Source: Lineus longissimus
Taxonomy: Eukaryota; Nemertea; Pilidiophora; Heteronemertea; Lineidae
Assembly: GCF_910592395.1 (NCBI RefSeq)
Contig: NC_088309.1
Coordinates: forward strand, 8,184,501-8,248,500
DNA: 64,000 bases
Reading direction: 5' to 3'
The notes under the pieces are model-generated. The model searched no databases and was not told the DNA's origin. It saw only the letters and a program-made list of their open reading frames with translations. Of this stretch, positions 38,924 through 50,220 are shown piece by piece. The translations under genes were made by a program, and so were the position numbers. Position 1 is the first letter of the stretch. Each line of letters opens with the position of its first letter.

Positions 38924-41900
38924 GAGTTCAGTCGGCCAGACAATAGGGAACCACAATAACGATAAAAAACAGTTTCAATTCGATCACAATGCTTCAATAC
39001 CTGTTTCCAGTTAAGCATCTTTAATACCGATAAAGCCAATGACGATGACGACGATGGCGATGAATGAAACTTGCTGTTTGCATGTGCAGCAAGTGTTATG
39101 ATGTCGATGGCTATAATACGTTTGCAGGGAAAAGTAAATGTGGAAGTATAAGATTGCAGACGGTTTGAAAAACCCATGGTGGTTTTTCGACAAACACAAA
39201 TATGCAGCCGAAGAGGTTTTTCAGCGAAATAAAAATCCGTTAGAGGTTTTAAGCAATTCCAAAAATCATCAGGGTTTTCATTTTACCAAAACAACTTTAC
39301 GGGGTGCATATCTGTTTTGGCCGATAAACCTTTAATGATTTTCCAGAAGCTCAAAACCTTCATTTTTCTCACTAAAAGTGTAGGGTTACGATCATACGTT
39401 TTTCTACAATGTGAAATGAGGATGAGGCAAACCAACAAAAGGTCCATTCAAATCGTCAGCCTTTCTCTCCTGAGCAAGCCAATATTTGCCCTGGGCTATC
39501 TGCTATCGTCCTCAATTAAAATGCATCACACATACCAACTTTATGATTAATATACCTGGAGCATACTGTTCCTAGTCTTTGTGCGATGCATCTTAATCTA
39601 AAATATAGCCCTGGGGGCGATGAATAAAATAACAAAAAGGCAGTTGTTGATGGTTAAGTATAACAATGTCAAAGCTATTGTTATATCTCATAAAAAGGAA
39701 TATCTGAAGCTAACCCGATAATCCATCAAAGGATGGTGTTGATGGTTCTCCAGAAATATTACAATTTGTTTATCAAAAGTATGTCTCAACTATAATAGAA
39801 TATGGAGATAGGTTTCTAGTACATACAAAAGCGCATTACGAATTAATGGAAGTTTAGCTTGACAAATAACCGTAGGTTTCGCAAATAATAATGTGTTTAT
39901 TTTATAAACATCTCGAAGCGCCGGCTAGCGAAGCACTTACGAAAACTTCGAAAGAATTGTTTTCTATAATTTTTTGTCAGCGTTTTTGCAACACCCTTTA
40001 CAACAACTTGAATTTAATATTTTGCATAGTTAATGCATTGTCATAGGTTAAAAAGTACATAATAGACTAAGAAATCTGTTTAAGGAATGCAATCACAATA
40101 ACAGATGTGTCGACTTATCGGCGGTGAATATCAGTCCTAAAGTCTCCTCCTTACACTTCGAATCATACCTTTCAGGAGAACTGATGGCATCATTTTCTTC
40201 TTACTTTTCTGATTTTTACGTTCATTGCATGATCAATACCTTGCATCCTCAAAGCATCCACAGTCAATTTCTGCGATCGGGATCTTTAATATTCGCGTGT
40301 ATCCTCGCCTAATAAAGTAAACATTGATTTATTGTGTTTCGAAGGAAACTGGATACCAATTATGAGTTCAGAATAAAATATTTGTGGCTTGGATTTCACG
40401 GCACGACATCAATAGAAGATGGCGTGTGTTGCAAACGTATGCTATAGGTTTGTCAAGTTTGATTATAAGACGTCGAATGTTATGTAAGTCAGCAGCGAAC
40501 GCCATATACATTGTACAGTACATCAACTTGGGAGATATAATGTCACTGTTATCCAAGTTAAGAAGTGCCACAGTTGTTTCAACCATGCCTTATACTCTAA
40601 TCTACATCGCTGTTTCGGATGGCAAAGATTGGCATTACTCTGGTCAACAGTGCATCAGAATGGCTGTTGATCTTTTCTGGTACGGAGTCTTTTCTCAGTT
40701 TAATCCCAATGTGAACTGCATACGTAATATGTGTTTCTTATTTGTTCTTCTTTTCTTATCTGCTCGCTCTCATACCATAGGCACAGATGCAGAATGAAAT
40801 GTCGTGTCCGAAGTTCTTTCCAAGCCAAAACTCCAATGCGCGCAGTCAGTGACTGAAGCCGGTAGAGATGACAAAATCAAACTACGGGTTTGAACGCCAC
40901 CACTACTTTTAATAGGTGTGAGTATCATCAGATATCACGGGCCGTAACATTTAATGACACTTTCAGGTCAATTTCGGCTCATCTTAGAGCTGAATACAAT
41001 GTATCTCTGTTTCGATTCTTTCAATGAAACTAATCTTGATGTGATTATGCGACACCGAAGAACTGTAACGGGCAAATAATTTGATTGGAAATGCTTAGTG
41101 ATCAGGCGACCGCGAAATTCAATACACTATGCGTGTTTTTTTAACAACCAACAATCGACATGATATTAAAGAGAAACATGGAGAGAAGTGTAATTGCAAG
41201 TGAGTCTGATAATTGAATGTAGGTCGCTTCAAATTTCATTAAACCACCGCTCGTCTATAAAGGTAACGGCATCATTACCGTAATGAACAATTAACCGTCG
41301 GGCGCTGATTATTGACCGATCAGGTGTAATATTTAAGAGTAAAACGATGGGGACTGACCATTTCAATAGAGGTACCACAACTGGAACGTATCGATATGCG
41401 TTACATCTTCGCAGTTAATGTTCCCACTAATTTGAGTGTAGGACTCGGATAAAACGTTCAAATTTAATGTTTAATATCCCTTCAACAACGTGATGAAAAC
41501 ACAGATAGATCAAGACATGTTTTCATTTGCTCGAAATAAGACATGTCAACATGTAATCTAAGTCAGGTGTGTCTTGGAAATCCATGTCCTCAGCGAAATT
41601 AACATCAGTTGATATCCTGCATTGATTCAATCTGTTTTAATTATAAAATCTGATGATGTGGAAGATTGACTCTTTTGATGTTGCCGCAGGTCTATGATTT
41701 TAACATCGGGTTGATAGACACTGATTACGATGTATTGAGTTATTTTCCTGGCCAAAACTTTTTATCTAATTAATTACGTCATTAACGAAACTTATCAATG
41801 CAGTTAATAATGACTCAAATATATACTCAACGTACGCCAAAGTTTATTATGTTTCTAGAGAAAAATATGCACACCAACCTAATGCATCAATATACACTAT

Positions 41901-43036
41901 AATACATCCGAACCCATCAGAAAATGATTTGTTTTATCTTTTCTGTGGAATCGGCGCATGTGGCCAGTCCTCCATTCTATTGATTAACATTGTAGTAAAA
42001 ATCTTTTTTGACTGGAAAGATGACGGCACCTGGTAAATTCCCTCATGTTCAATGCTTGTGCAATTCATATAACAGTGAAATCTATACCCAGAGCATAATA
42101 ACTCCTTCCGCTTAGATTAACTGAAACCACACGAAGACAAAAGCCCTAGCGGCGATAACCAGACTCAACACTGGACAATGAACAGACAATCACTTTATGA
42201 TTTCAATTTCACTCCATTGTTCTCCTGATAACTACCTGTTATTGTTGCAAATTGGTTTCCAGCCTTCCTCCAGGACAAACTGTTTACGAATAATCCAATT
42301 TGCTTGATGAGATCAGCTCTATTCCTATATTATTGCGAGTATCACCATGGTGACAATAATGTAATCTAACCAAACCTTTTCAGGTCCGCCATCCAAGCAC
42401 CCCGCAGGAGAAGATTTATTTGGCTTGCCGAAGTCAATTCCGAATGGCTTACAAATGGAATGAAATGCATCACTGTAACTAAATACAGTACCCAGTCACG
42501 GCAAAAAAACACCTGGTGCGTTCTGCATCTTTGCTACAAACGGACAAACCTTCCTGGCACATTCATACCACTGTGCTAAGATCCTTTAATAAACAATAGT
42601 TATATGTACATGTGGCCGTGGCTTTTTGTTGTTGTTGTTTTTTTTGTGTGTCCTCGAGCATTCCTCCATTGCTGGTGCGGCTGGTGCAGCAGGTGATGTT
42701 GGTTCTGCTGCAAGCTGCAAGTTAAACTCGTAGCGTTTGCTAATTTTCTTCCAATCGCCATCTACGAACAGTTAGATTAATTAACTGGTAGGTTCACTGA
42801 CTTCAAGACGGATCCACCAGATGGATCTAGAGTAACCAGCTCCACCAGATGGACATATTATTGTCGCATTGTCATCTAAACATCTCATATTGGAGTCAGT
42901 AAATGTGAACGAAACTGTAAATGAACATAGCCAAAAACGGATGTTGGCATAGGAAAGCCGTCGGCTTGACATACAGAAGAAAATGAAAAATGAAATGTGC
43001 CAAGAGAACGCCAACAGTGTCAGGATAAGCCACGAG
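38924..43036. other. No supported gene
   Basis: The longest frames here (40384-40797 plus, with an opposing minus frame) carry no domain. Around 41220-41345 there is a CNE-like patch with a short inverted repeat (GGTAACGGCATCATTACC). A T-rich run with GTT repeats lies at 42627-42650. Confidence 0.5.
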
Positions 43037-43156
43037 ATGTCATGCAGGCTGCTGCTGCTGCTGGTAGCGATCGCTTTAGTGAGCAAGACTAGCCACGCGG
43101 TGATGAAAATGGAAGTCGTAGGAATGAATTACGTCGTTCTACATGCTTCAATAATT
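43037..43156 (+). CDS. Candidate signal-peptide first exon of a secreted or membrane protein
   Basis: From ATG at 43037 the frame encodes 40 residues: MSC, a run LLLLLVAIALV and SKTSHA, which looks like a signal peptide with a plausible cleavage site after SHA. A mature start VMKMEVVGMNYVVLHASII follows, then a GTAAGG donor at 43157 (phase 0). An in-frame upstream ATG at 42983 would add 18 hydrophilic residues and hide the signal peptide, so 43037 is preferred. Part of the leucine run is a short CTG repeat, which can mimic a signal peptide by chance. No downstream exon was recognised, so no function is proposed. The opposite strand is also open here (42781-43086) but lacks coherent motifs. 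Confidence 0.33.
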
Positions 43157-44044
43157 GTAAGGTGTTCGTGATTCTCTTGGTGTTATAGTAATGCCAGTGT
43201 GAACCATGGAAGCGACTTGTCATGTCTAAAGCTATTTTCCATTGATCATCCAGTTTTTCCATATCTAAGGAGATGTTAAAAAGGCTGCCATAGGGAATTT
43301 CATTTTCATAAAGTTCCAAAGAACCTCTGCTTCGGTCCCAGCAATGAAGGCAAAACTAAAGAATCATCTTCATTACACTGATGGCCATTTCCGCTAACAA
43401 GACCACAGGCACATGAAGATCAAAACGCAATGGATGAGTGTTTGCATTAGGACTGGCGTTTTGATATTCATGTGCCTGTGATTATGTCAGAAAGTATTAA
43501 AATATTGCAATCTAATCAACTTGGCATCAGATGTAAAAAATATCATAATCCCACGGCAAGACCGGGCTTCTTCGATCGATGAGGTCATTGATTGGAGCAT
43601 CAGACAGCTGTCCCCTGGGATTACCGCTCTATTTATCTTCTCCTTCAGCGATGCTGGTCAATAGGGGGACCTTGCCACAATCAACCGGGAGTGACGGCGT
43701 CTGGTATTGGGTAAATCTCCAATCTATGTGGCCATGCACTGAAGTTGTTCGTGCTGCAGACGTCAACAAATTCAGATATCAACTTCGCTATTGGTTGGTT
43801 GGCCAACGCCAATTTTGATCTATTCTTCACATTTTTGTCAATCAAAGCAGCATTACCGCTCAAACGTGAAGCTCGACTATATTCTATCTGGTCGATTGTG
43901 CTTGAAGACAATCTTAAGTAAGACGAAACAACACTACATGTATATCAAGAGGGGTCAAGAGACAAACAGTTCTATACTTGATCGCACGTACATAGTACTG
44001 TATAGCTAGCTAAGCATTATGATTTTAGCAGGTAACCACCAGAA
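43157..44044. other. No supported gene
   Basis: Open frames occur on both strands around 43580-43920; one plus frame without ATG is hydrophobic (about 43716-43920) and ends near a GTAAGA donor-like site, but no family is recognised. No repeat seen. Confidence 0.4.
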
Positions 44045-44345
44045 GCTAATTCAGAGCCGCTTTTTTCTGACTCTTTATCTCTGACGTCATGGATATTAAT
44101 CGTACTATTCATCAATACCAGACTATCATAGCGATGTTCTCTGACCAAAACCATTTGGATCATAGTAATTCCGCTCGGGTGACTTACCAAGTCAAGAACT
44201 CCGCTGATTATGTTAACTCATTTGACTTCGGGACACTCTGCAGCTACAGCGTACCTCTTAGGACATTGATTCATATTTTGTCATGGCTGATTACGCTTAA
44301 AGATTATCTCAGCAAAATGGAACACTGCTACTTGGTCCAAGAGAA
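44045..44345 (+). repeat. Diverged tandem duplication, copy 1
   Basis: Shares ordered blocks with 44423-44700: TGACGTCATGGA, then ATTCATCAATACCA, then TCGGGTGACTTACCAAGTCA, then ATTGATTCATATT. By eye the identity is about 75 percent with small insertions. Copy 1 contains an intact TGACGTCA (44082-44089). A 95-codon frame overlaps it (44089-44376) but is not preserved in copy 2, so the unit is treated as non-coding. Confidence 0.75.
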
Positions 44346-44422
44346 ATTTCTTTCTTGGCACATTATTGCCGTATAGCTATTAAACAAATGACGTAGCATG
44401 CAACCAACCATGTGATACAAAT

Positions 44423-44700
44423 TGAGAGCTAAACGTCCCTTTTGCATTCTTCATCTTTGACTTCATGGAACCAAATTTATAATCTGATTAAATTGTACCA
44501 TTCATCAATGCCATACTGCCACGGGAAAGGTCTATGGCCAAAGCCAATTGGAGTTATCGTAATTTCCCTCGGGTGACCAACCAAGTCAAGAACTCAACCG
44601 AGATGTTAAATCATTTGGCTATAGGGCCATTTACGGTATAACTTCTCAAGATATCGATTCATATTATACATGGTTGATTATGCTCAAGTCCAATCACAGT
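44423..44700 (+). repeat. Diverged tandem duplication, copy 2
   Basis: Matches 44045-44345 with an offset of about 376-404 bp. Conserved blocks include TTGACTTCATGGA (the CRE is altered here), CCATTCATCAATGCCA, CTCGGGTGACCAACCAAGTC and ATCGATTCATATTATACATG. About 20 extra bases follow the first block. Confidence 0.75.
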
Positions 44701-44780
44701 CAATAGAGGATTGCAATGCTGATATAAGCCATTTGTCAGGATATGAATTGAAAGACTATCGATCACTGTGTGAAATATAC

Positions 44781-44794
44781 GGGGGGGGGGGGGG
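44781..44794 (+). repeat. G homopolymer, 14 bases
   Basis: An uninterrupted run of G directly after diverged repeat copy 2. Such runs are length-variable and prone to sequencing error; they may also favour G-quadruplex-like stacking. Confidence 0.9.
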
Positions 44795-46808
44795 CAATCA
44801 TTCTAACGGTGCCATGTCCCGGGCTTATAGCGCTGCCATGAGTATTTTTGCAGTTATCGTATTTTTCGTAAGAACAATTGTATCTCACTCCAATTTTTTT
44901 GTGCTAATATCAATGATATTTTGGTATTTTTCGAGACTGATTTGATTGGCTTTCTCAGCAATCTGCAGGCTACTTTGACAACCCTGTCTCTTTTAAGTGA
45001 AGAGATGCGATTAACATGGCACTAACACTGTCTTAACTTTTTGTCAAATTCAAATCTGCGTTGCATTACGGGAGAGTCTCCTTGGATGATCATGGTGGTA
45101 AAGTTCACGTTGTACAAAGTAAAGAAGGGACAATACAAAAGTATAACCAACTATAGTAATTTTATTCGGTCATAACAAAATGAGATTTAATTGCAACAAG
45201 TATTTACAAAATCAATATTTAACAATACGGTATACGGTATTATGCACAGTTACATAAGCTTTGATTATAAAGTTAACCGCCAAATAAATCATTGCAAGGA
45301 AAGTTTCCGTTGTACTTCATGTGCGTATAGCAAGCACAGGAAGCCCGTTGTCATCACTTTGATTCACTGCCTTATCCACAATGAGGAGCATTCGCCGACT
45401 GGCTTGTCACGAGAATCGCCTGATTTCACTTTTATTTCCGTGTCTGAAGTGCCTATCTAAATTGAAAGAGACCAAAGGAGATTTGTCTGTCTCCCAGGAT
45501 AAATATAAGTCTCTTACATTCGTCTTTCGCCAAAAATATAATAGCTCATGTAGCGAAGTAATCTTCTTCAAGGCGATGGAGCGAGTTCAGAGTTCGCCAA
45601 GGCTTCTCATGTCGTCCTTCTCAAAGGAGGGCTGCGATATCGAGATATACAGCAACACATTCACAGTGACAACCAGCACAGTAACTACTGCATCTGACCA
45701 TGCTTACAAATAAATCCTGCAGCATCATTTTCACAATCGTCTGACTATCCAGCTGACTTTTTTATACTCGTGCATGCTCAAACATGCCATCCCCTCTTTA
45801 ACATGATATGACACGGGACTAATATTTTACTACGCCAGTGCCGAGTGATCAAGTTTACCCTAGATTTCATTAATCTTCTTTAATTAACATCGCCGAACTT
45901 TGCTTTAATTACCCAACTTTAATCAATCAAATGTTGATTACTGCTGAGTGATTAATGCTGTGAGGGAGGTGGTGTTTTGGTTGCAATGATCGAGAAGAAG
46001 AGAAGTAGATGTATCTTTGGAGCTGAACCAGAACTATTACCAAAATGATTCTGCAGTAAAGTAGCACTAAGCAAGATTTGGGAAGCCTCTCATCGTCCGC
46101 GCCTCTGGGTGAGCTAAACGAATCACATCATAGATTTTTGTAACAACTTACAATTCAACAAGAACAAATGGATATTAACAACTAAGATAGTAAAAACCCA
46201 TATTCTCCATTTGCGACTCCTTCCCTTTGAATTACTCTACATTCTAACTATATATCGCCGATACCAGCAGAGTTTATTTAGCATGCTTGTAGGCCTTTTA
46301 ACCGAATTTGGTATAACTTTTTGAGTGTTGCCCTTTCTGAGTGTTTCCAACATTGCTTGGGAACGCTAATACAGATTGACACATTTTTCTTTGTTTCCTC
46401 CTATTGAAAAGTCATGGTCGCTCTAGCTGTCTGCAATAATGAAACACTGAAATATACGAAAACAACCTTAAACGTTACACTGGACTGAATCACAGAGAAT
46501 ACAATCACCTTAGGTATCTTCGCTTGACAAACTTTAACAGACATACACTGACTCTCGACTCTGAAGTTTCTTGTTCTTTTTCTTCTTAGCGTTCAACAGC
46601 AATCAACGTAGTCCGATCTAGTTTATGACGCGGACGCAAGGGTACACAATACGTCATGGTTAACCTCGGTACATCCCAAATGTTTTCCATTGAATCCCTT
46701 TTGGACCAACAAAATCGCGAATGGCCACTGCCTAATTAAGAGGAACAGAGCTAATCACTATATTTGCAATGTGACAGACGATATCCTCTGGTGCCACATT
46801 GCTTTCTC
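44795..46808. other. Region 3' of the LHFPL-like gene
   Basis: Should include the 3' UTR of the minus-strand LHFPL-like transcript directly below 46809; no convincing AATAAA was placed. The homeodomain-type cluster at 45840-45965 is the only notable structure. A 110-codon plus frame at 45381-45713 has no motif. Confidence 0.45.
45840..45965. promoter_or_regulatory. Putative enhancer: homeodomain-type AT-rich cluster
   Basis: Consecutive homeodomain or Pbx/Hox-like cores occur in about 120 bp: TTAATCTT, TTTAATTAAC, TTTAATTACC, TTTAATCAATCAA, GTTGATTACT and GTGATTAATG. This density of TAAT and TGATTAAT/ATCAATCA cores is much higher than in neighbouring AT-rich DNA. It lies about 0.9 kb beyond the 3' end of the LHFPL-like gene on the genomic map. 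Enhancer function is inferred. Confidence 0.3.
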
Positions 46809-47096
46809 CTACACAAACATTGGTAGCGAATCATGTACTTTCATATCCGTATAATGAGCAAGGAAAGGGCAGAATACAGATAAAGCCGTGCCCATGATGC
46901 CCAGCATGTATGCCCATCCAATTTGACAGTCCCCTGGATCGTAGACGGTGGCTCTCTTACACGACATTCTCACAAACACCGAGTCCAGTCCAATTGGAAA
47001 TATCACAAGGCCCGCTATAATTATCATTTCTGAAACGATAAGAAGAGGCAAAAGGTTACTTACACGGGATGGCACCAGCAAGACATTGTAAATTGG
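46809..47096 (-). CDS. LHFPL-family tetraspan protein, last coding exon
   Basis: This is the C-terminal coding exon, 95 residues plus a TAG stop at 46811-46809. Residues about 14-36 form a hydrophobic run (VSNLLPLLIVSEMIIIAGLV) taken as membrane segment 3. It is followed by the LHFPL pattern: FPIGLDS (matching the family's 'YP.GWDS'), a first loop cysteine in VRMSC, then a second in CQIGWAY, and a fourth membrane segment (MLGIMGTALSVFCPFL). The order [YF]P-G.DS, C, C.IGWAY, membrane segment is the family signature (Pfam L_HMGIC_fpl). LHFPL proteins are four-pass membrane proteins; vertebrate members serve as auxiliary subunits of hair-cell mechanotransduction channels and GABA-A receptors. 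The acceptor is placed at 47098-47097 (TTTAG), giving phase 0 and a full membrane segment 3. A stronger-looking TTTCAG at 47032-47030 would split that helix and change the phase. The tail after segment 4 is short (about 15 residues). The family call is confident; the exact 5' edge is less so. Confidence 0.78.
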   Translation of the reverse strand, partial: PIYNVLLVPSRVSNLLPLLIVSEMIIIAGLVIFPIGLDSVFVRMSCKRATVYDPGDCQIGWAYMLGIMGTALSVFCPFLAHYTDMKVHDSLPMFV

Positions 47097-50016
47097 CTAA
47101 ATCAGATTAAGCCGCCGAATCGAAACCCGTTAGTCGGCCTAACCGACATTTGCAGGTGTAAACTGGGCTAAAAAAATAGTTACATACACACCAAAACAAA
47201 TATATCATATAAATGTTAATGCGTTCTCATCCATACACCACCTGAACCACAATTTGAGGCCGAATACTAAATATTTTATAAATTACCGTCGTCAAATATC
47301 GTTTAAACACCACTCTCATCATTCAAACTGCCGTGTAAGACGATAACATTAAATATTTACAGTAGTCAATGCGGCTGATCAATTTTCCGATCGAGGATGG
47401 ACCCCATTTCCTTGTAGATGGACGAGGTTTCGATATCATTTGCGTGATGGAAGTGTGTAAGGAAATATGTTAAGATTTGAATAAAGCATGAAAGGGGTGA
47501 TCGTTAGAGTGGGACTATATTTGATATACTTCTTCGATAGTTTTCTACACACTAGAAACGTAATCACCTGCTTCTGCGCGAGGTATGATAAATATGATGA
47601 ATTGTTAGATATTCTTAAAATATATCAAAACAAGTACATGTAGGTCTTCCATTAGTCACATCGTACCTTAATAGTGAAGGCTTCCGTTAGGGATATTAAT
47701 ATCACTACTGTTCACCAACACCAACAAAGGCCTCGTGCAGAGTTAATGGCTTTATAAAATGATGGTAGCCTGCATTTTCCGGAAACCCCTGGAGATGATA
47801 CTTAGTAATCGGATGTACATATTTTGAACCATGTTATATGGTGCTCTTCCCCCCTTGTCGGGTTTCGGACCGAATTGTCACATCCAGACACTTATTAGTG
47901 AGTTTCGGCATCACTCAAGAATTACGATTTAGGAAGACGAATTCTTTGCATTCGTACACGTAATCTAGCCTGTTCTTCTACAAGTACTAAGATTTCGTAA
48001 TTCGTAATCGTATGTAGTTGGTGAGTGATAATGTGCTCTCGTTTCATCTATTGAAGACCGCATCTTTGATGACTACGAAATGACGTATGACAATCAGACA
48101 AATTCGTGCCGCCAAACCATTGTCTTTCTGGATCAAAGCTGACATATGCATCCCCCCCCCTCCGCCCGTGAACAAGTTGGAAAACACAAACTCCCAACCA
48201 TCGATCGACCAAAGAACTTGCAACATGATCGACCCGGCAACTGGTCTAACCTCCTCATCAATCAAATGGCCGGTTTTATAAGGCAATATACAAGAATTAA
48301 CAAGTCAGGTTAAAGTAGGATCATTCCATGCTTTTGGTCCCATAGGACTTGATAAAATGGAGATCGATAGTATAGCGAATGCAATCAATCACGTGTCCAT
48401 TAAGCCCTAGTTATAGACATTCCATATACATATATGTAGATTGATTAAAGAAGTGTACAGTAAACACGTACAAAATACATGTATGTATCCCAACTGGTGG
48501 CGATTTTGCTCAAATAAGTATGTTGCGGATCAGACTGCGTCACAAGTCCCAATGGTAACATTTATCTTCGTTATCCATCTAATAATAAAGTCCAAGTTAC
48601 CGCTCGTACCCTTTGGGTACAATCATGCTAAGATGAATATTTCACGGACGCTGGGTTTCCCTTCAACTGGGCTGTGCTATTGAAAATGAGATTATTTGGT
48701 TGAAGAAATTGGCAAGGCTTTCTGATGAGATGCATTAGATTTTGCAAATATTTTTGTTGATAAGTTGGTTGCTTTAGGTGCTTGTCAACGGTGGAATTTT
48801 TGGCTTTCTGATGCATTAGCTTTGTGAGAATTAAAAAATATTCTTTATCTATTACGGCTTCAGATTAACATTTAAATGAAAACGTAGCATGAGGACAATT
48901 GAAGGGACATATATCATACAGTGATCTGTTTAGGCATGGCATGAAACGAGTGCATGTAGGTTAGTGGGTGCACTCATTCCCACGAGCAATAACGAGAATA
49001 ATGTTATCGTAAGTCGGCTTAATCAAAGAAAGAATCATGCAAGAAGAATCAGAAATGATTTTAACGCAAATCACACTCGGAACTGCTTTTCAAGCCAACT
49101 CTAAAAAAATGTGGTTTTCAACAAATCAAATTCAAATTTGCTCGCAAATTACCATCGGTATTTTACCAGTCGGAAACGTCATGTTCGTAATTTCTACAAT
49201 TTCATGTCATGCTGACATCCAGAACAAGTATCGAATGAAAATCCTGATATTTGTTTTTGTGACGGAGAGTCCTTTTCTATCAGTCCTCAATGGCCGTTCC
49301 ATCAAAATTTAAAATTTGAAATTGAATTTGAGATTTACACACTGAAAATAATTGGAACAAGCTTAAAGTAAAGTTCAAAATTGCTGTTGTTGTACACCGG
49401 TATACATGTACATGTAGATAATAATCTCGGCCAAATTTGATCACACTGACCAGTTTGATAGGTGTACTCAATTATACAGACGAAACTCCAGTATCTTTTT
49501 TTCGAATAACGTAACTACTGTAACAAAGGTGTGAGACGTCACACTATCATTAGAGTGGTGAAGTTGCCATGGAAATAGGCACACGGTTCTTTTAGTCTCC
49601 CCTTGTCTCCAGGGTACATTTCGGAAGAAAAAAGACAGAGGGCACGTAGTTCGGTAAACACATTTTTAAAGATACATTTGGCGGGTTTCTCTTGCACGAC
49701 GATATGAAAAAAATATTTTTAGAAATTTAATGAAAAGAAGAATTTGCTCTGACAATAACTTTTCTTGTTGGCTCATTTTAATCCCTAGGGTACTCGCCAT
49801 GGGCTGATGCCATGAACATTCTTAGTTACCAAGATGAGCTGTTGTAAGTGGCTGTTGCCATTCAAAATATTCAAACATTGTCTAAGCACTTTTTTTGTTT
49901 TTTTTTTGTAGAGGATTTATTTCTTAGTTTAGGAAATTATCTGGTTCACCATGTTCTGCCTATAACATCAACCTATGATTTAAAACTCGTAAACTTGCTG
50001 TTTGTATCTGCATTAG

Positions 50017-50220
50017 GGTAAGCCTTACACGCGCCTTACGCCTGTCGCCATTGGAACGATGATGAATGCACTCGAGAGCAATTTCTTGATAAGCCTGATA
50101 AATCTTATGGCGCCGACTCCCATTTATAGGCAGAGATTCTTAAGCGTCCCAATCGATTACAGAGCGATGAGGGTCGGAGAAGACATATACTTGCAAATAA
50201 AACGGCTGGTAATTGCTTGA
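50017..50220 (+). CDS. Candidate terminal exon or CNE, antisense to the LHFPL intron
   Basis: A pyrimidine-rich acceptor (CTTGCTGTTTGTATCTGCATTAG, split by a few purines) ends at 50016, and the next 67 codons are open to TGA at 50218-50220. The product begins GKPYTRLTPVAIG and includes FLSVPIDYRAMRVGED. The segment is richer in G+C than its flanks. On the other strand it shows TATAAATGG with nearby GGCGCC, so it may be a regulatory element rather than an exon. No family was recognised. Confidence 0.18.
   Translation, partial: GKPYTRLTPVAIGTMMNALESNFLISLINLMAPTPIYRQRFLSVPIDYRAMRVGEDIYLQIKRLVIA

Noticed and set aside
40384-40797. 137-codon plus frame opposed by a 72-codon minus frame
   Set aside because: No recognisable domain; the two overlapping frames are compatible with chance.
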